From Actinomycetota bacterium (GTDB lineage Bacteria; Actinomycetota; Actinomycetes; S36-B12; UBA5976), in contig CANBWF010000076.1 of NCBI GenBank assembly GCA_947373075.1, positions 1 through 6,462 on the forward strand: 6,462 nt of DNA. Direction: 5' to 3'. The translations under genes were made by a program, and so were the position numbers. The notes under the pieces are model-generated. The model made no database searches. It saw only the letters and a list, made by a program, of their open reading frames with translations, and was not told where the DNA came from. The number at the start of each line of letters is the position of its first letter. Position 1 is the stretch's first letter. Shown here one piece after another: positions 1-5,937 of the stretch.

Positions 1-1571
1 AGATCTTCAGAATTAGTTAGATACGGCGAAATCGTTGTTGCCATCTCTTTACCCAATTCAACTCCCCATTGATCGAAGGAATTAATTCCCCAAACGATGC
101 CTTGGACAAAAACCATGTGTTCGTAAAGGGCAATCAAAGAGCCCAAAGCAAACGGATCAATTTCATCCAATGTAATCAATGTGGTTGGGCGGTTGCCAGG
201 CATCACCTTGTGGGTAACTAAGTTTTCGGCGGTACCCGCTTGCTGAACCTGCTCTTTAGTGCGACCAAAAGCCAACACTGTCGCCTGCGCGAGGGCATTA
301 CTTACCAGCACATCGTGGTGATCACCGGCTGGATTATGCGATTTAGCTGGAACCAAAACATCGCAAGCAACTATTGATGTTCCTTGATGCAACATTTGGT
401 AGAACGAATGCTGACCATTTGTGCCAGGCTCGCCCCAATAAACAGCGCTAGTTTGAGTTGGAACTGCTTCGCCAGCGTTTGTTACAGACTTGCCATTACT
501 TTCCATGATGAGTTGCTGTAAGTAGGCAGGGAAACGCTTTAAGTATTGGTCGTAAGGCAAAACCGCAACTGTTTCAATATCTAGAAATGATCGGTTCCAC
601 AAACCAATTAAGGCCATCAACATTGGAACGTTCTGTTCTGGCGGCGAAGTTTTGAAATGTTCATCAATTGCATGGAAGCCGGCAAGAAGTTTCTCAAAAT
701 TCTCTGGTCCAATTGCAAGCATCGTCGAAAGACCAATACTTGAGTCCATCGAATAACGGCCACCAACCCAATCCCAGAATCCAAACATGTTGTTCGGATC
801 AATGCCAAAATCAATTACACGTTGGCGATGAGTTGATACAGCGACAAAATGTTTGGAAACTGCGTCTGTTACATCTGCGGGCACTGCCACAAGTAAAGCT
901 TCGCGTGCAGTTGCTGCGTTCATCATGGTTTCGATAGTGCTAAATGTCTTGCTGGCCACAACGAACAGCGTCTCAAGTGGATTAACTTGTTTAAGCACTT
1001 CAGAAACATCAGTTCCATCGACGTTGCTAACAAAATAGAAGCTCAGATTACGATCGCTGTAGTTACGTAGAGCTTCGTATGCCATTACTGGCCCTAGGTC
1101 TGAGCCACCAATTCCGATGTTGACGATATTGCGAATTGGTAGTCCTGTTGCGCCAAGCCACTGACCTGATCGCACTTGGTTAGCCAGAACTGACATCGAA
1201 TCCAAAACAGCATGAACATCGGCCACGATGTCCTGGCCATCAACCATCAATTCGGCAGATTTGGGCAGACGCAGAGCTGTGTGAAGTACTGCGCGATCTT
1301 CGGTGTTATTGATGTGCGCACCCGCGAACATTGCATCGCGAGCAGCCTCAACACCCACTTGCCGAGCTAAATTCAGCAATGACTCAATAACTTGGGAATC
1401 TACCCGCTGGCGGCTGAAATCAAGAGTCAGCGGACCAGCCTGAAATGTTAGACCAGCAACTCGGTCACTATCAACATCAAATAGTTCACGAATGTGTTGT
1501 GATTTACGCTGTTGCGCAAGTGAAGTTAGGTGTGTCCATTCGCTACATTTAAATCCTGGCGTACTTTGCAT
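1..1571 (-). CDS. pgi: Glucose-6-phosphate isomerase, 3' end cut by the window edge
   Basis: This cytoplasmic enzyme interconverts glucose 6-phosphate and fructose 6-phosphate, linking glycolysis, gluconeogenesis and the pentose phosphate pathway. I translated 523 uninterrupted codons by hand; the family usually has about 550, so roughly 25-30 C-terminal residues lie outside. Seen: the sugar-phosphate-binding region NIGIGGSDLGP (151-161), SKTFSTIET (207-215), the first PGI signature DWVGGRYSMDSSIG (267-280) with Arg272, the catalytic Glu357 in MESNGK, His388 in GTNGQHSF, and the second signature ending INSFDQWGVELGK with catalytic Lys508. All key active-site residues are therefore present despite the cut. 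The ATG at 1571 is chosen because a GGAG lies 8 nt upstream and an in-frame TAG at 1611-1613 is reached with no other start codon between. The gene is transcribed divergently from gnd. Identification is very secure. Confidence 0.97.
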   Translation of the reverse strand, partial: MQSTPGFKCSEWTHLTSLAQQRKSQHIRELFDVDSDRVAGLTFQAGPLTLDFSRQRVDSQVIESLLNLARQVGVEAARDAMFAGAHINNTEDRAVLHTALRLPKSAELMVDGQDIVADVHAVLDSMSVLANQVRSGQWLGATGLPIRNIVNIGIGGSDLGPVMAYEALRNYSDRNLSFYFVSNVDGTDVSEVLKQVNPLETLFVVASKTFSTIETMMNAATAREALLVAVPADVTDAVSKHFVAVSTHRQRVIDFGIDPNNMFGFWDWVGGRYSMDSSIGLSTMLAIGPENFEKLLAGFHAIDEHFKTSPPEQNVPMLMALIGLWNRSFLDIETVAVLPYDQYLKRFPAYLQQLIMESNGKSVTNAGEAVPTQTSAVYWGEPGTNGQHSFYQMLHQGTSIVACDVLVPAKSHNPAGDHHDVLVSNALAQATVLAFGRTKEQVQQAGTAENLVTHKVMPGNRPTTLITLDEIDPFALGSLIALYEHMVFVQGIVWGINSFDQWGVELGKEMATTISPYLTNSED

Positions 1572-1606
1572 CTGTTGGGCTCCGACTATCTGGGTGAGAT
1601 GTTCTG

Positions 1607-1612
1607 TACGCT
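1607..1612 (+). promoter_or_regulatory. Candidate -10 box for gnd
   Basis: TACGCT fits the actinobacterial TAnnnT -10 pattern. It would place the transcription start near 1619, giving a leader of about 24 nt that includes the gnd GGAG site. No good -35 lies 16-18 bp upstream, so this call rests on a six-base motif alone. Confidence 0.35.
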
Positions 1613-1613
1613 A

Positions 1614-1619
1614 AGAATA
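1614..1619 (-). promoter_or_regulatory. Candidate -10 box for pgi
   Basis: On the minus strand this reads TATTCT, a good TAnnnT match. It would start transcription near 1607 and give pgi a leader of about 36 nt carrying its GGAG site. It faces the plus-strand candidate at 1607-1612, one base away, so the two start sites would be about 12 bp apart. A -35 box is not evident. Confidence 0.4.
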
Positions 1620-1642
1620 CGCGCACTAGTTATGGAGACACT

Positions 1643-2689
1643 GTGGCAACCTACGAAAACATCACTCACATCGGCATGATCGGCCTTGGCCGCATGGGAG
1701 CCAACCTGGTCCGTCGCATTACTCGCGCCGGTTTACATTGTGTGGTCTACGACACCGATAGTGCTGTCGCTCAAAATTTAGCCGCAGAAAATCCAGAGCA
1801 GATCACTGCTATTTCAGCGATTTCGGAATTCGCCACAGCACTTTCCGGACCGAGAGCCGTATGGGTAATGGTTCCAGCTGGTTCGATCACAGAAACAGTT
1901 GTCGACGAATTAATTTCAGTACTTTCAACTGACGACATCATCATTGATGGCGGAAACTCGTACTATCGTGACGACTTAGCGCACAGCGCACAAGCTGCCA
2001 CCAAAGGCATCCAGTTTGTTGATGTCGGTACCAGCGGAGGCGTTTGGGGTCTTGAACGCGGTTACTGTCTGATGATTGGTGGACAGACTGACGTGGTCAC
2101 TGCACTTACCGATGTTTGGAATGCTGTTGCCCCTGGCGTTGAAGCCGCTGAACGTTCACCTGGTCGCACTGGCGAAATTGCTCCAGAAGAGCGCGGATGG
2201 TTACATTGCGGTCCAAGCGGAGCGGGTCACTTTGTAAAAATGATTCACAATGGCATTGAGTACGGACTAATGGCCGCATACGCCGAAGGTCTGAACATTT
2301 TGAAATCTGCAGACGAAGGTTTGAAACCACGCACTGCAGATGCCGAAACTGCACCCCTGGCTCATCCAGAGCATTACCAGTATCAGTTCGACATCGGTGC
2401 CATCACTGAGCTCTGGCGTCGAGGAAGCGTTGTCGCTTCCTGGCTACTCGATCTAACTTCAATTGCTTTGCATGAATCCCCAGAACTAGATGAATTCAAT
2501 GGTCGAGTATCTGATTCTGGTGAAGGTCGTTGGACGGCAATTGCTGCAATCGAAGAAGGCGTACCTGCTCCAGTTCTTACCGCAGCGGTGAATAGCCGAT
2601 TCGAATCACGCAACCGCTCATTATTTGCCAACAAAGTGCTCTCGGCAATGCGTAAGCAATTTGGTGGACATCACGAAAAGAAGGATTAA
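1643..2689 (+). CDS. gnd: 6-phosphogluconate dehydrogenase, decarboxylating, short NAD+-type (GndA-like)
   Basis: The enzyme oxidatively decarboxylates 6-phosphogluconate to ribulose 5-phosphate in the cytoplasmic oxidative pentose phosphate pathway. The protein has 348 residues, against about 470 for the classical NADP+ form. Seen: Rossmann motif GMIGLGRMG (11-19); Asp37 and Asp39 at the end of the second strand (YDTD), where NADP+ enzymes have Asn-Arg-Thr, so NAD+ preference is inferred; DGGNS (102-106); GTSGGVWGLERG (129-140); catalytic Lys199 and Glu206 in GHFVKMIHNGIEY; and GRVSDSGEGRWT (287-298). Two extra segments, about 165-185 and 222-247, are absent from the smallest homologues but, as I recall, occur in other actinobacterial versions. 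The GTG start at 1643 has GGAG five bases upstream. It is divergent from pgi, and no zwf or opcA is in the window. Confidence 0.95.
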   Translation: MATYENITHIGMIGLGRMGANLVRRITRAGLHCVVYDTDSAVAQNLAAENPEQITAISAISEFATALSGPRAVWVMVPAGSITETVVDELISVLSTDDIIIDGGNSYYRDDLAHSAQAATKGIQFVDVGTSGGVWGLERGYCLMIGGQTDVVTALTDVWNAVAPGVEAAERSPGRTGEIAPEERGWLHCGPSGAGHFVKMIHNGIEYGLMAAYAEGLNILKSADEGLKPRTADAETAPLAHPEHYQYQFDIGAITELWRRGSVVASWLLDLTSIALHESPELDEFNGRVSDSGEGRWTAIAAIEEGVPAPVLTAAVNSRFESRNRSLFANKVLSAMRKQFGGHHEKKD

Positions 2690-2711
2690 CCTCCTTCCCA
2701 AATCACTTTGG
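2680..2711 (+). terminator. Two small tandem stem-loops after gnd, possible weak terminator
   Basis: The first stem pairs GAAGGA (2680-2685) with TCCTTC (2692-2697) around a 6-nt loop that contains most of the gnd stop codon. The second pairs CCAAA (2698-2702) with TTTGG (2707-2711) around a TCAC loop and is followed by TCTTATTA, which is only moderately T-rich. Neither is a strong intrinsic terminator. They may serve as a 3' end for gnd mRNA or be incidental; the second also covers the likely -35 region of the mshC promoter. Confidence 0.3.
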
Positions 2712-2723
2712 TCTTATTACGTC

Positions 2724-2729
2724 TAAACT
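2724..2729 (+). promoter_or_regulatory. -10 box of a probable leaderless mshC promoter
   Basis: TAAACT matches TAnnnT and is followed by exactly six bases before the GTG start of mshC at 2736, which places the predicted transcription start on the start codon itself. No Shine-Dalgarno precedes that GTG, as expected for a leaderless mRNA, a common arrangement in actinobacteria. A -35 box is not recognisable at 17-18 bp upstream. Confidence 0.6.
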
Positions 2730-2735
2730 TGTGGT

Positions 2736-3962
2736 GTGCAACCATGGCCAAATCTTGAGGTACCAAACTTAGACTTTGCCGCGCCTGCGCCTAATGTGTA
2801 CGACTCTGCTTCCGAAACGAATCACACTCTTGCGGTTGACCGTGAAGTAAAAATTTATGTATGTGGCATAACACCATATGACGCAACCCACATGGGTCAC
2901 GCTGCAACCTACGTAGCGTTTGACACTTTGATTCGGCTATGGCGCGCTGCCGGCGCAAATGTTGTCTACGCCCAAAACGTCACCGACGTTGATGATCCAC
3001 TGATAGAGCGAGCACAACAAACTGGACGCGAGTGGCAAGACATTGCACTTGAACAGACTGAGCTTTTCAAACAGGACATGATTGCGCTACGCGTTATTCC
3101 ACCACAGCATTACATTGGTGCGGTTGAGTCAATTCCACTAGTGGTGCAGCAAGTCGAGCAACTTCGAACTACAGATTATGTATATGACCTTGATGGTGAT
3201 TTGTACTACAAGATTGCCAAGACCGACATGCTTGGCGCCATTTCTCACCTAAGTCGGCACGACATGATTGATTTGTTCAGTCAACGCGGCGGTGACCCAC
3301 ACAAAGAAGGCAAACACGATCCGCTAGATCCATTACTTTGGCGCCATGAACGGCCGAACGATCCAGCTTGGGATACCGAACTTGGTTCTGGTCGCCCTGG
3401 CTGGCACATAGAGTGTGCGGCCATTGCAGTGCACTATCTGGGCGAAACGATTGACGTTCAAGGTGGTGGCAGCGACCTTAAGTTCCCGCATCATGAAATG
3501 AGTGCGGCGCACGCACAGAGCGCAACGGGCGTAACTCCATTTGCCCGTACTTTCATGCACACCGGAATGGTTTGGCTTGATGGCCACAAGATGAGCAAAT
3601 CGCTTGGCAATCTAGTTTTCGTCTCCAAGCTAACGGCATCGGGCGTTGACCCAATGGCTATTCGCTTAGCGATACTTGCACATAGTTACTGCGAGGAATG
3701 GGAATGGACCGACGCTGGTCTAGAAGAAGCCACTAAGCGTCTCGAACTTTGGCGAACTGCATTTGCCAAAGGCGGTGCCTCTAACGATTATGCGAAGCGC
3801 GTTGCTGTTGCTCTAGCCAACGACCTTGACACCCCATCTGCCCTGAAGCTTGTTGATGAGTGGGCAACAGAAATGCTGGCCGACGAACCCAGCGACTCTG
3901 CTAATGCCAACAACACACAACAGATGGCGCTCACTATCGATGCATTGTTAGGCATTAAGTGA
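2736..3962 (+). CDS. mshC: L-cysteine:1D-myo-inositol 2-amino-2-deoxy-alpha-D-glucopyranoside ligase (MshC)
   Basis: MshC uses ATP to join cysteine to GlcN-Ins, the penultimate step of mycothiol synthesis, via a cysteinyl-adenylate; it is a paralogue of class I cysteinyl-tRNA synthetase. The 408-residue length suits MshC, being shorter than the usual CysS. Seen: the N-terminus MQPWP, typical of MshC; YVCGITPYDATHMGHAATY (41-59), containing the HIGH-type motif HMGH (52-55); zinc ligands Cys43, Cys227 (GWHIECAAIA) and His252 (FPHHE), spaced as in mycobacterial MshC; and KMSKS (285-289). The C-terminal domain lacks the long anticodon-binding extension of CysS. The GTG start is favoured by the MQ-WP homology and by the -10 box six bases upstream, and has no ribosome binding site. 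The stop codon overlaps the start of the next gene (GTGA), so the two are probably translationally coupled. Confidence 0.95.
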   Translation: MQPWPNLEVPNLDFAAPAPNVYDSASETNHTLAVDREVKIYVCGITPYDATHMGHAATYVAFDTLIRLWRAAGANVVYAQNVTDVDDPLIERAQQTGREWQDIALEQTELFKQDMIALRVIPPQHYIGAVESIPLVVQQVEQLRTTDYVYDLDGDLYYKIAKTDMLGAISHLSRHDMIDLFSQRGGDPHKEGKHDPLDPLLWRHERPNDPAWDTELGSGRPGWHIECAAIAVHYLGETIDVQGGGSDLKFPHHEMSAAHAQSATGVTPFARTFMHTGMVWLDGHKMSKSLGNLVFVSKLTASGVDPMAIRLAILAHSYCEEWEWTDAGLEEATKRLELWRTAFAKGGASNDYAKRVAVALANDLDTPSALKLVDEWATEMLADEPSDSANANNTQQMALTIDALLGIK

Positions 3963-4687
3963 GTCAGCTTCGAATAATCGAGCGGTTACCGCAGGCTTCT
4001 AACGGTGCCTTTCTAGCCGAACTCGATGGTGTGAAAGTTGTATTCAAACCAAACCACCTTGAGAAAGAACTCTGGGATTTTCCCACTGGAACACTTGCGC
4101 TTCGCGAGCGAGCAACCTATGTGATGGATCAGTTACTCGGTTGGGATCTAGTTCCAACTACAGACCTGGTTGAGACAGAACAAGGATTTGCAAGTGTGCA
4201 GCACTGGGTTGAATCCGCTCCATCACTTGTAGAAATCTTTCCGTCTTCGGAGGTGCCAGATGGGTGGCTCGAAGTGCTGGATGGACAAGGATCAAGCGGT
4301 GAACCGCTAACGCTTGCCCATCAAGACCTAGAAGTTCTGATGAAGATTGCTCTGTTGGATGCGATTGTGAACAACGCTGATCGCAAAGGTGGGCACATAC
4401 TTACCTCAGATGATGGCGCAACTTATGCGATTGATCACGGCGTGACATTTCATGACGAACCAAAACTTCGAACGGTTTTGTGGGGTTGGGCCGGGCAAGA
4501 GATTCCTGCGCACCTACTCGCTGATTTGGCGCGAGTTGCAGAAAAGATTTTGGCGAGCGAATTAAAGGATTTGTTAACCGAACACGAACTCTTAGCGACC
4601 CTGGAACGACTGAACGAGATTACTGAGTCTGGAGTTTTCTGTGTTCCCAACGACGAATGGCCAAGTCTTCCGTGGCCGTTGTTCTAA
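3959..4687 (+). CDS. SCO1664-family protein, PI3/4-kinase-like fold, function unknown
   Basis: The biochemical role is unknown. The 242 residues read as a compact kinase-fold domain of the PI3/4-kinase and HipA-like group. Lys30 in VVFKP would contact ATP; ERATY (50-54) resembles the conserved helix acid; DAIVNNADRKGGHIL (134-148) resembles a catalytic loop with Asn138, Asn139 and Asp141; and IDHGVTF (158-164), with Asp159, would bind metal. The C-terminus ends in PWPLF, close to the WPPF-type tail I associate with this family (Rv2133c in M. tuberculosis is the homologue I recall). No signal peptide or membrane segment is visible, so it is probably cytoplasmic. Its GTG start overlaps the mshC stop by 4 bp, which fixes the start and implies coexpression with mshC. 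The substrate cannot be inferred from sequence. The family call is strong; actual kinase activity is a hypothesis. Confidence 0.88.
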   Translation: MSQLRIIERLPQASNGAFLAELDGVKVVFKPNHLEKELWDFPTGTLALRERATYVMDQLLGWDLVPTTDLVETEQGFASVQHWVESAPSLVEIFPSSEVPDGWLEVLDGQGSSGEPLTLAHQDLEVLMKIALLDAIVNNADRKGGHILTSDDGATYAIDHGVTFHDEPKLRTVLWGWAGQEIPAHLLADLARVAEKILASELKDLLTEHELLATLERLNEITESGVFCVPNDEWPSLPWPLF

Positions 4688-4691
4688 AGTT

Positions 4692-5243
4692 TTAGCCGCG
4701 ACGGCGAAAGCCATTTGCTCGTGGGCAAATATGTCCTCTGGAATCTAGTGGCTGCTCACAAAGCGGACATGGTGGCCGACCCGCAGCCACAACAGCTAAC
4801 GCACGAGTAGCGAAAGCGCGCGCCTGATGTGGCGCCAATCTAATTCGCAGTACATCTGGTCCGATTGAAGTGTCGTCTTCAATCTCGGGCACATCGGCAT
4901 CATCTTCGGTCATTGCATGTGCTTCGATAATGACCTGCAACTTATCTGGATTCCAACCCAGCGATAAAGCCCCAACCGTGAACTCATCCTGAATTGGATT
5001 GTCCAATGGCTCTAAGTCAGCCAGTCCATAGTGGTTTGTATCAACATCTTCGTCTTGCTCAATCTGATCCAATAGATCGGTCAAGCGATCGGCTAAAACA
5101 TAGACCTGAGTTTTCTCCAATGAAACTGTAACGATGCGGTTTCCCTGACGAGCTTGCAAGAAGAAAGCCCGTTCGCCTGGCATACCTACCGTGCCGGCGA
5201 CAAACCGCTCGGGTTCATCGAACACATAAAACATTCGATTCAT
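4692..5243 (-). CDS. DUF3090 family protein with C-terminal zinc ribbon
   Basis: This is a conserved actinobacterial protein of unknown function (Rv2134c is the homologue I recall), 183 residues and probably cytoplasmic. The N-terminus MNRMFYVFDEPERFVAGTVG matches the family opening, followed by PGERAFFLQA (22-31). A linker at about 112-126 is very acidic. The C-terminus carries a probable zinc site, CPLC (159-162) with HICPRANG (171-178), giving ligands Cys159, Cys162, His171 and Cys173. Start: a longer frame open to 5312 exists, but the ATG at 5243 is chosen because it matches the family N-terminus, has GGAGGT nine bases upstream and makes a 4-bp ATGA overlap with the phosphatase gene. It meets the SCO1664-family gene tail to tail with 4 bp between stops. 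The zinc ribbon suggests nucleic-acid or protein binding, but no activity can be assigned. Confidence 0.9.
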   Translation of the reverse strand: MNRMFYVFDEPERFVAGTVGMPGERAFFLQARQGNRIVTVSLEKTQVYVLADRLTDLLDQIEQDEDVDTNHYGLADLEPLDNPIQDEFTVGALSLGWNPDKLQVIIEAHAMTEDDADVPEIEDDTSIGPDVLRIRLAPHQARAFATRALAVVAAGRPPCPLCEQPLDSRGHICPRANGFRRRG

Positions 5244-5920
5244 TTTGCAGTTACCTCCCCGCCTACAGTTGCTTCTTTTGATTGGGCAATTTTGGCCAGC
5301 GCCTGCACCCATTGAATACCAGTGTCGTTCAATTTGTGAACTTGCGCATTCTCACTTCGATATTGCACAACGGACACTGAAGTTGGTTCAATGGAAATTC
5401 GCTGAAAGTTACGAAGCGGCATACTCAGCGCATCGGCGCAGATTGCTTTAATTACGTCCCCATGACTGATGGCAACCCAAATTACGTCTGGTCCGTGTTC
5501 AGCCGAGAGAAGTGCATCCCATTCTCGTATTGCGGTAACTGCGCGATCTGACATCTGTTGCATTGATTCCCCATTCGGGAAAATCATCTGATCAGGCGTT
5601 TCTTGCACGGTCTTCCAGGTATCTTCCAAAGAGAGTTCACTTAGTAAACGGCCTTGCCAATCGCCGTAATCGCATTCAGTAATACGAGTTTCAATTTCTA
5701 ATGGAAACTTGTTTGCGAAAATTAATTCAGCAGTTTGCTGGGTTCGCTCTAGTGGACTTACTAAAACTTTGACGATAGGTAGTGAACTTAGGTGCACACC
5801 CAATTCGCTAGCCGATTTCTCGCCATGTTCGTCTAAGTGAACGCCTGGCGCCCGACCAGCCAGAATCCCCTGCGCATTAGCGACGGATTGTCCATGCCTG
5901 ATCAGTAAGACAGTTCCCAT
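5240..5920 (-). CDS. Histidine phosphatase, MSMEG_4193-type phosphoglycerate-mutase-like
   Basis: A 226-residue member of the histidine phosphatase superfamily, probably cytoplasmic, with a natural substrate I cannot name. Seen: LLIRHGQS (5-12) with catalytic His9 and phosphate-binding Arg8; Arg59 in SPLERTQQTAE; the acid Glu82 in TECDYGDWQG; and His153 in ISHGDVIKA. The catalytic set is complete, so an active phosphatase is expected. The DYGDWQG and FPNGES segments and the neighbours match the actinobacterial MSMEG_4193/Rv2135c group. It is not a standard glycolytic Gpm: the motif context is that of the phosphatase branch. The ATG at 5920 has no Shine-Dalgarno but has a TAnnnT box six bases upstream, so it is probably leaderless. 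Its stop overlaps the DUF3090 start (ATGA). The uppP stop lies 17 bp upstream. Confidence 0.92.
   Translation of the reverse strand: MGTVLLIRHGQSVANAQGILAGRAPGVHLDEHGEKSASELGVHLSSLPIVKVLVSPLERTQQTAELIFANKFPLEIETRITECDYGDWQGRLLSELSLEDTWKTVQETPDQMIFPNGESMQQMSDRAVTAIREWDALLSAEHGPDVIWVAISHGDVIKAICADALSMPLRNFQRISIEPTSVSVVQYRSENAQVHKLNDTGIQWVQALAKIAQSKEATVGGEVTAK
5253..5258 (-). promoter_or_regulatory. Strong ribosome binding site deciding the DUF3090 start
   Basis: GGAGGT on the minus strand lies nine bases before the ATG at 5243, inside the 3' end of the phosphatase gene, where it encodes part of its last residues. It is the best Shine-Dalgarno in the window and argues for reinitiation or independent loading at DUF3090, not the upstream in-frame ATG at 5312. 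Confidence 0.75.
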
Positions 5921-5926
5921 AAGTTA

Positions 5927-5932
5927 ACTGTA
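5927..5932 (-). promoter_or_regulatory. -10 box of a probable leaderless promoter for the phosphatase gene
   Basis: On the minus strand this reads TACAGT, a TAnnnT match, followed by exactly six bases (TAACTT) and then the ATG at 5920. It sits in the 17-bp gap after uppP, so any -35 contacts would fall inside the uppP coding end, where no consensus is evident. The geometry is the same as upstream of mshC and would let the phosphatase-DUF3090 pair be transcribed apart from uppP. Confidence 0.55.
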
Positions 5933-5937
5933 AGCGG

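Larger units (their letters stand above)
1572..1642. promoter_or_regulatory. Divergent pgi/gnd promoter region
   Basis: This 71-bp gap between divergent start codons must hold the promoters of both pgi (leftward) and gnd (rightward), unless one starts inside the other gene. Both genes have a readable Shine-Dalgarno: GGAG at 1580-1583 (minus) for pgi and GGAG at 1634-1637 (plus) for gnd, so both mRNAs should carry short leaders. I find no convincing -35 box for either direction and no clear operator palindrome. Confidence 0.7.

Noticed and set aside
1..6. AGATCT at the first bases as a cloning-site or assembly artefact.
   Set aside because: It is in frame and continuous with the pgi coding sequence. 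A six-base site at the edge can be chance and says nothing about biology.
668..1038. Open frames on the plus strand (668-937, 853-1038) and a short minus-strand frame at 617-814 within pgi.
   Set aside because: They lie inside the intact pgi coding sequence, show no recognisable protein motifs and have the composition expected of shadow frames.
2106..2634. Minus-strand open frames opposite gnd (2106-2354 and 2383-2634).
   Set aside because: They are antisense to well-conserved gnd motifs, with no recognisable domain of their own.
2736..3962. Cysteinyl-tRNA synthetase (cysS) as the identity of this gene.
   Set aside because: The length of 408, the MQ-WP opening, the HMGH context and the linked SCO1664-family gene all point to MshC. 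CysS is longer, with an extra anticodon-binding region.
3333..4650. Minus-strand open frames opposite mshC (3333-3587) and the SCO1664-family gene (4450-4650).
   Set aside because: Both are antisense to strongly conserved coding sequence and have no domain or supporting neighbours.
3959..4687. HipA-type toxin kinase.
   Set aside because: There is a resemblance in the catalytic loop, but no HipB-like partner, the protein is much shorter than HipA, and its tail and neighbours fit the SCO1664 family.
4695..4705. GCCG-CGA-CGGC hairpin as a terminator at the convergent junction.
   Set aside because: It is only a 4-bp stem with a 3-nt loop, lies inside the DUF3090 coding end and has no T-tract.
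5244..5312. A longer DUF3090 protein starting at the ATG at 5312 with 23 extra residues.
   Set aside because: The extra residues overlap the phosphatase coding sequence and do not look like the family N-terminus. The ATG at 5243 has a strong GGAGGT and the usual 4-bp overlap.
5245..5451. A 68-residue plus-strand open frame across the end of the phosphatase gene.
   Set aside because: It is antisense to conserved phosphatase sequence and carries no motif.
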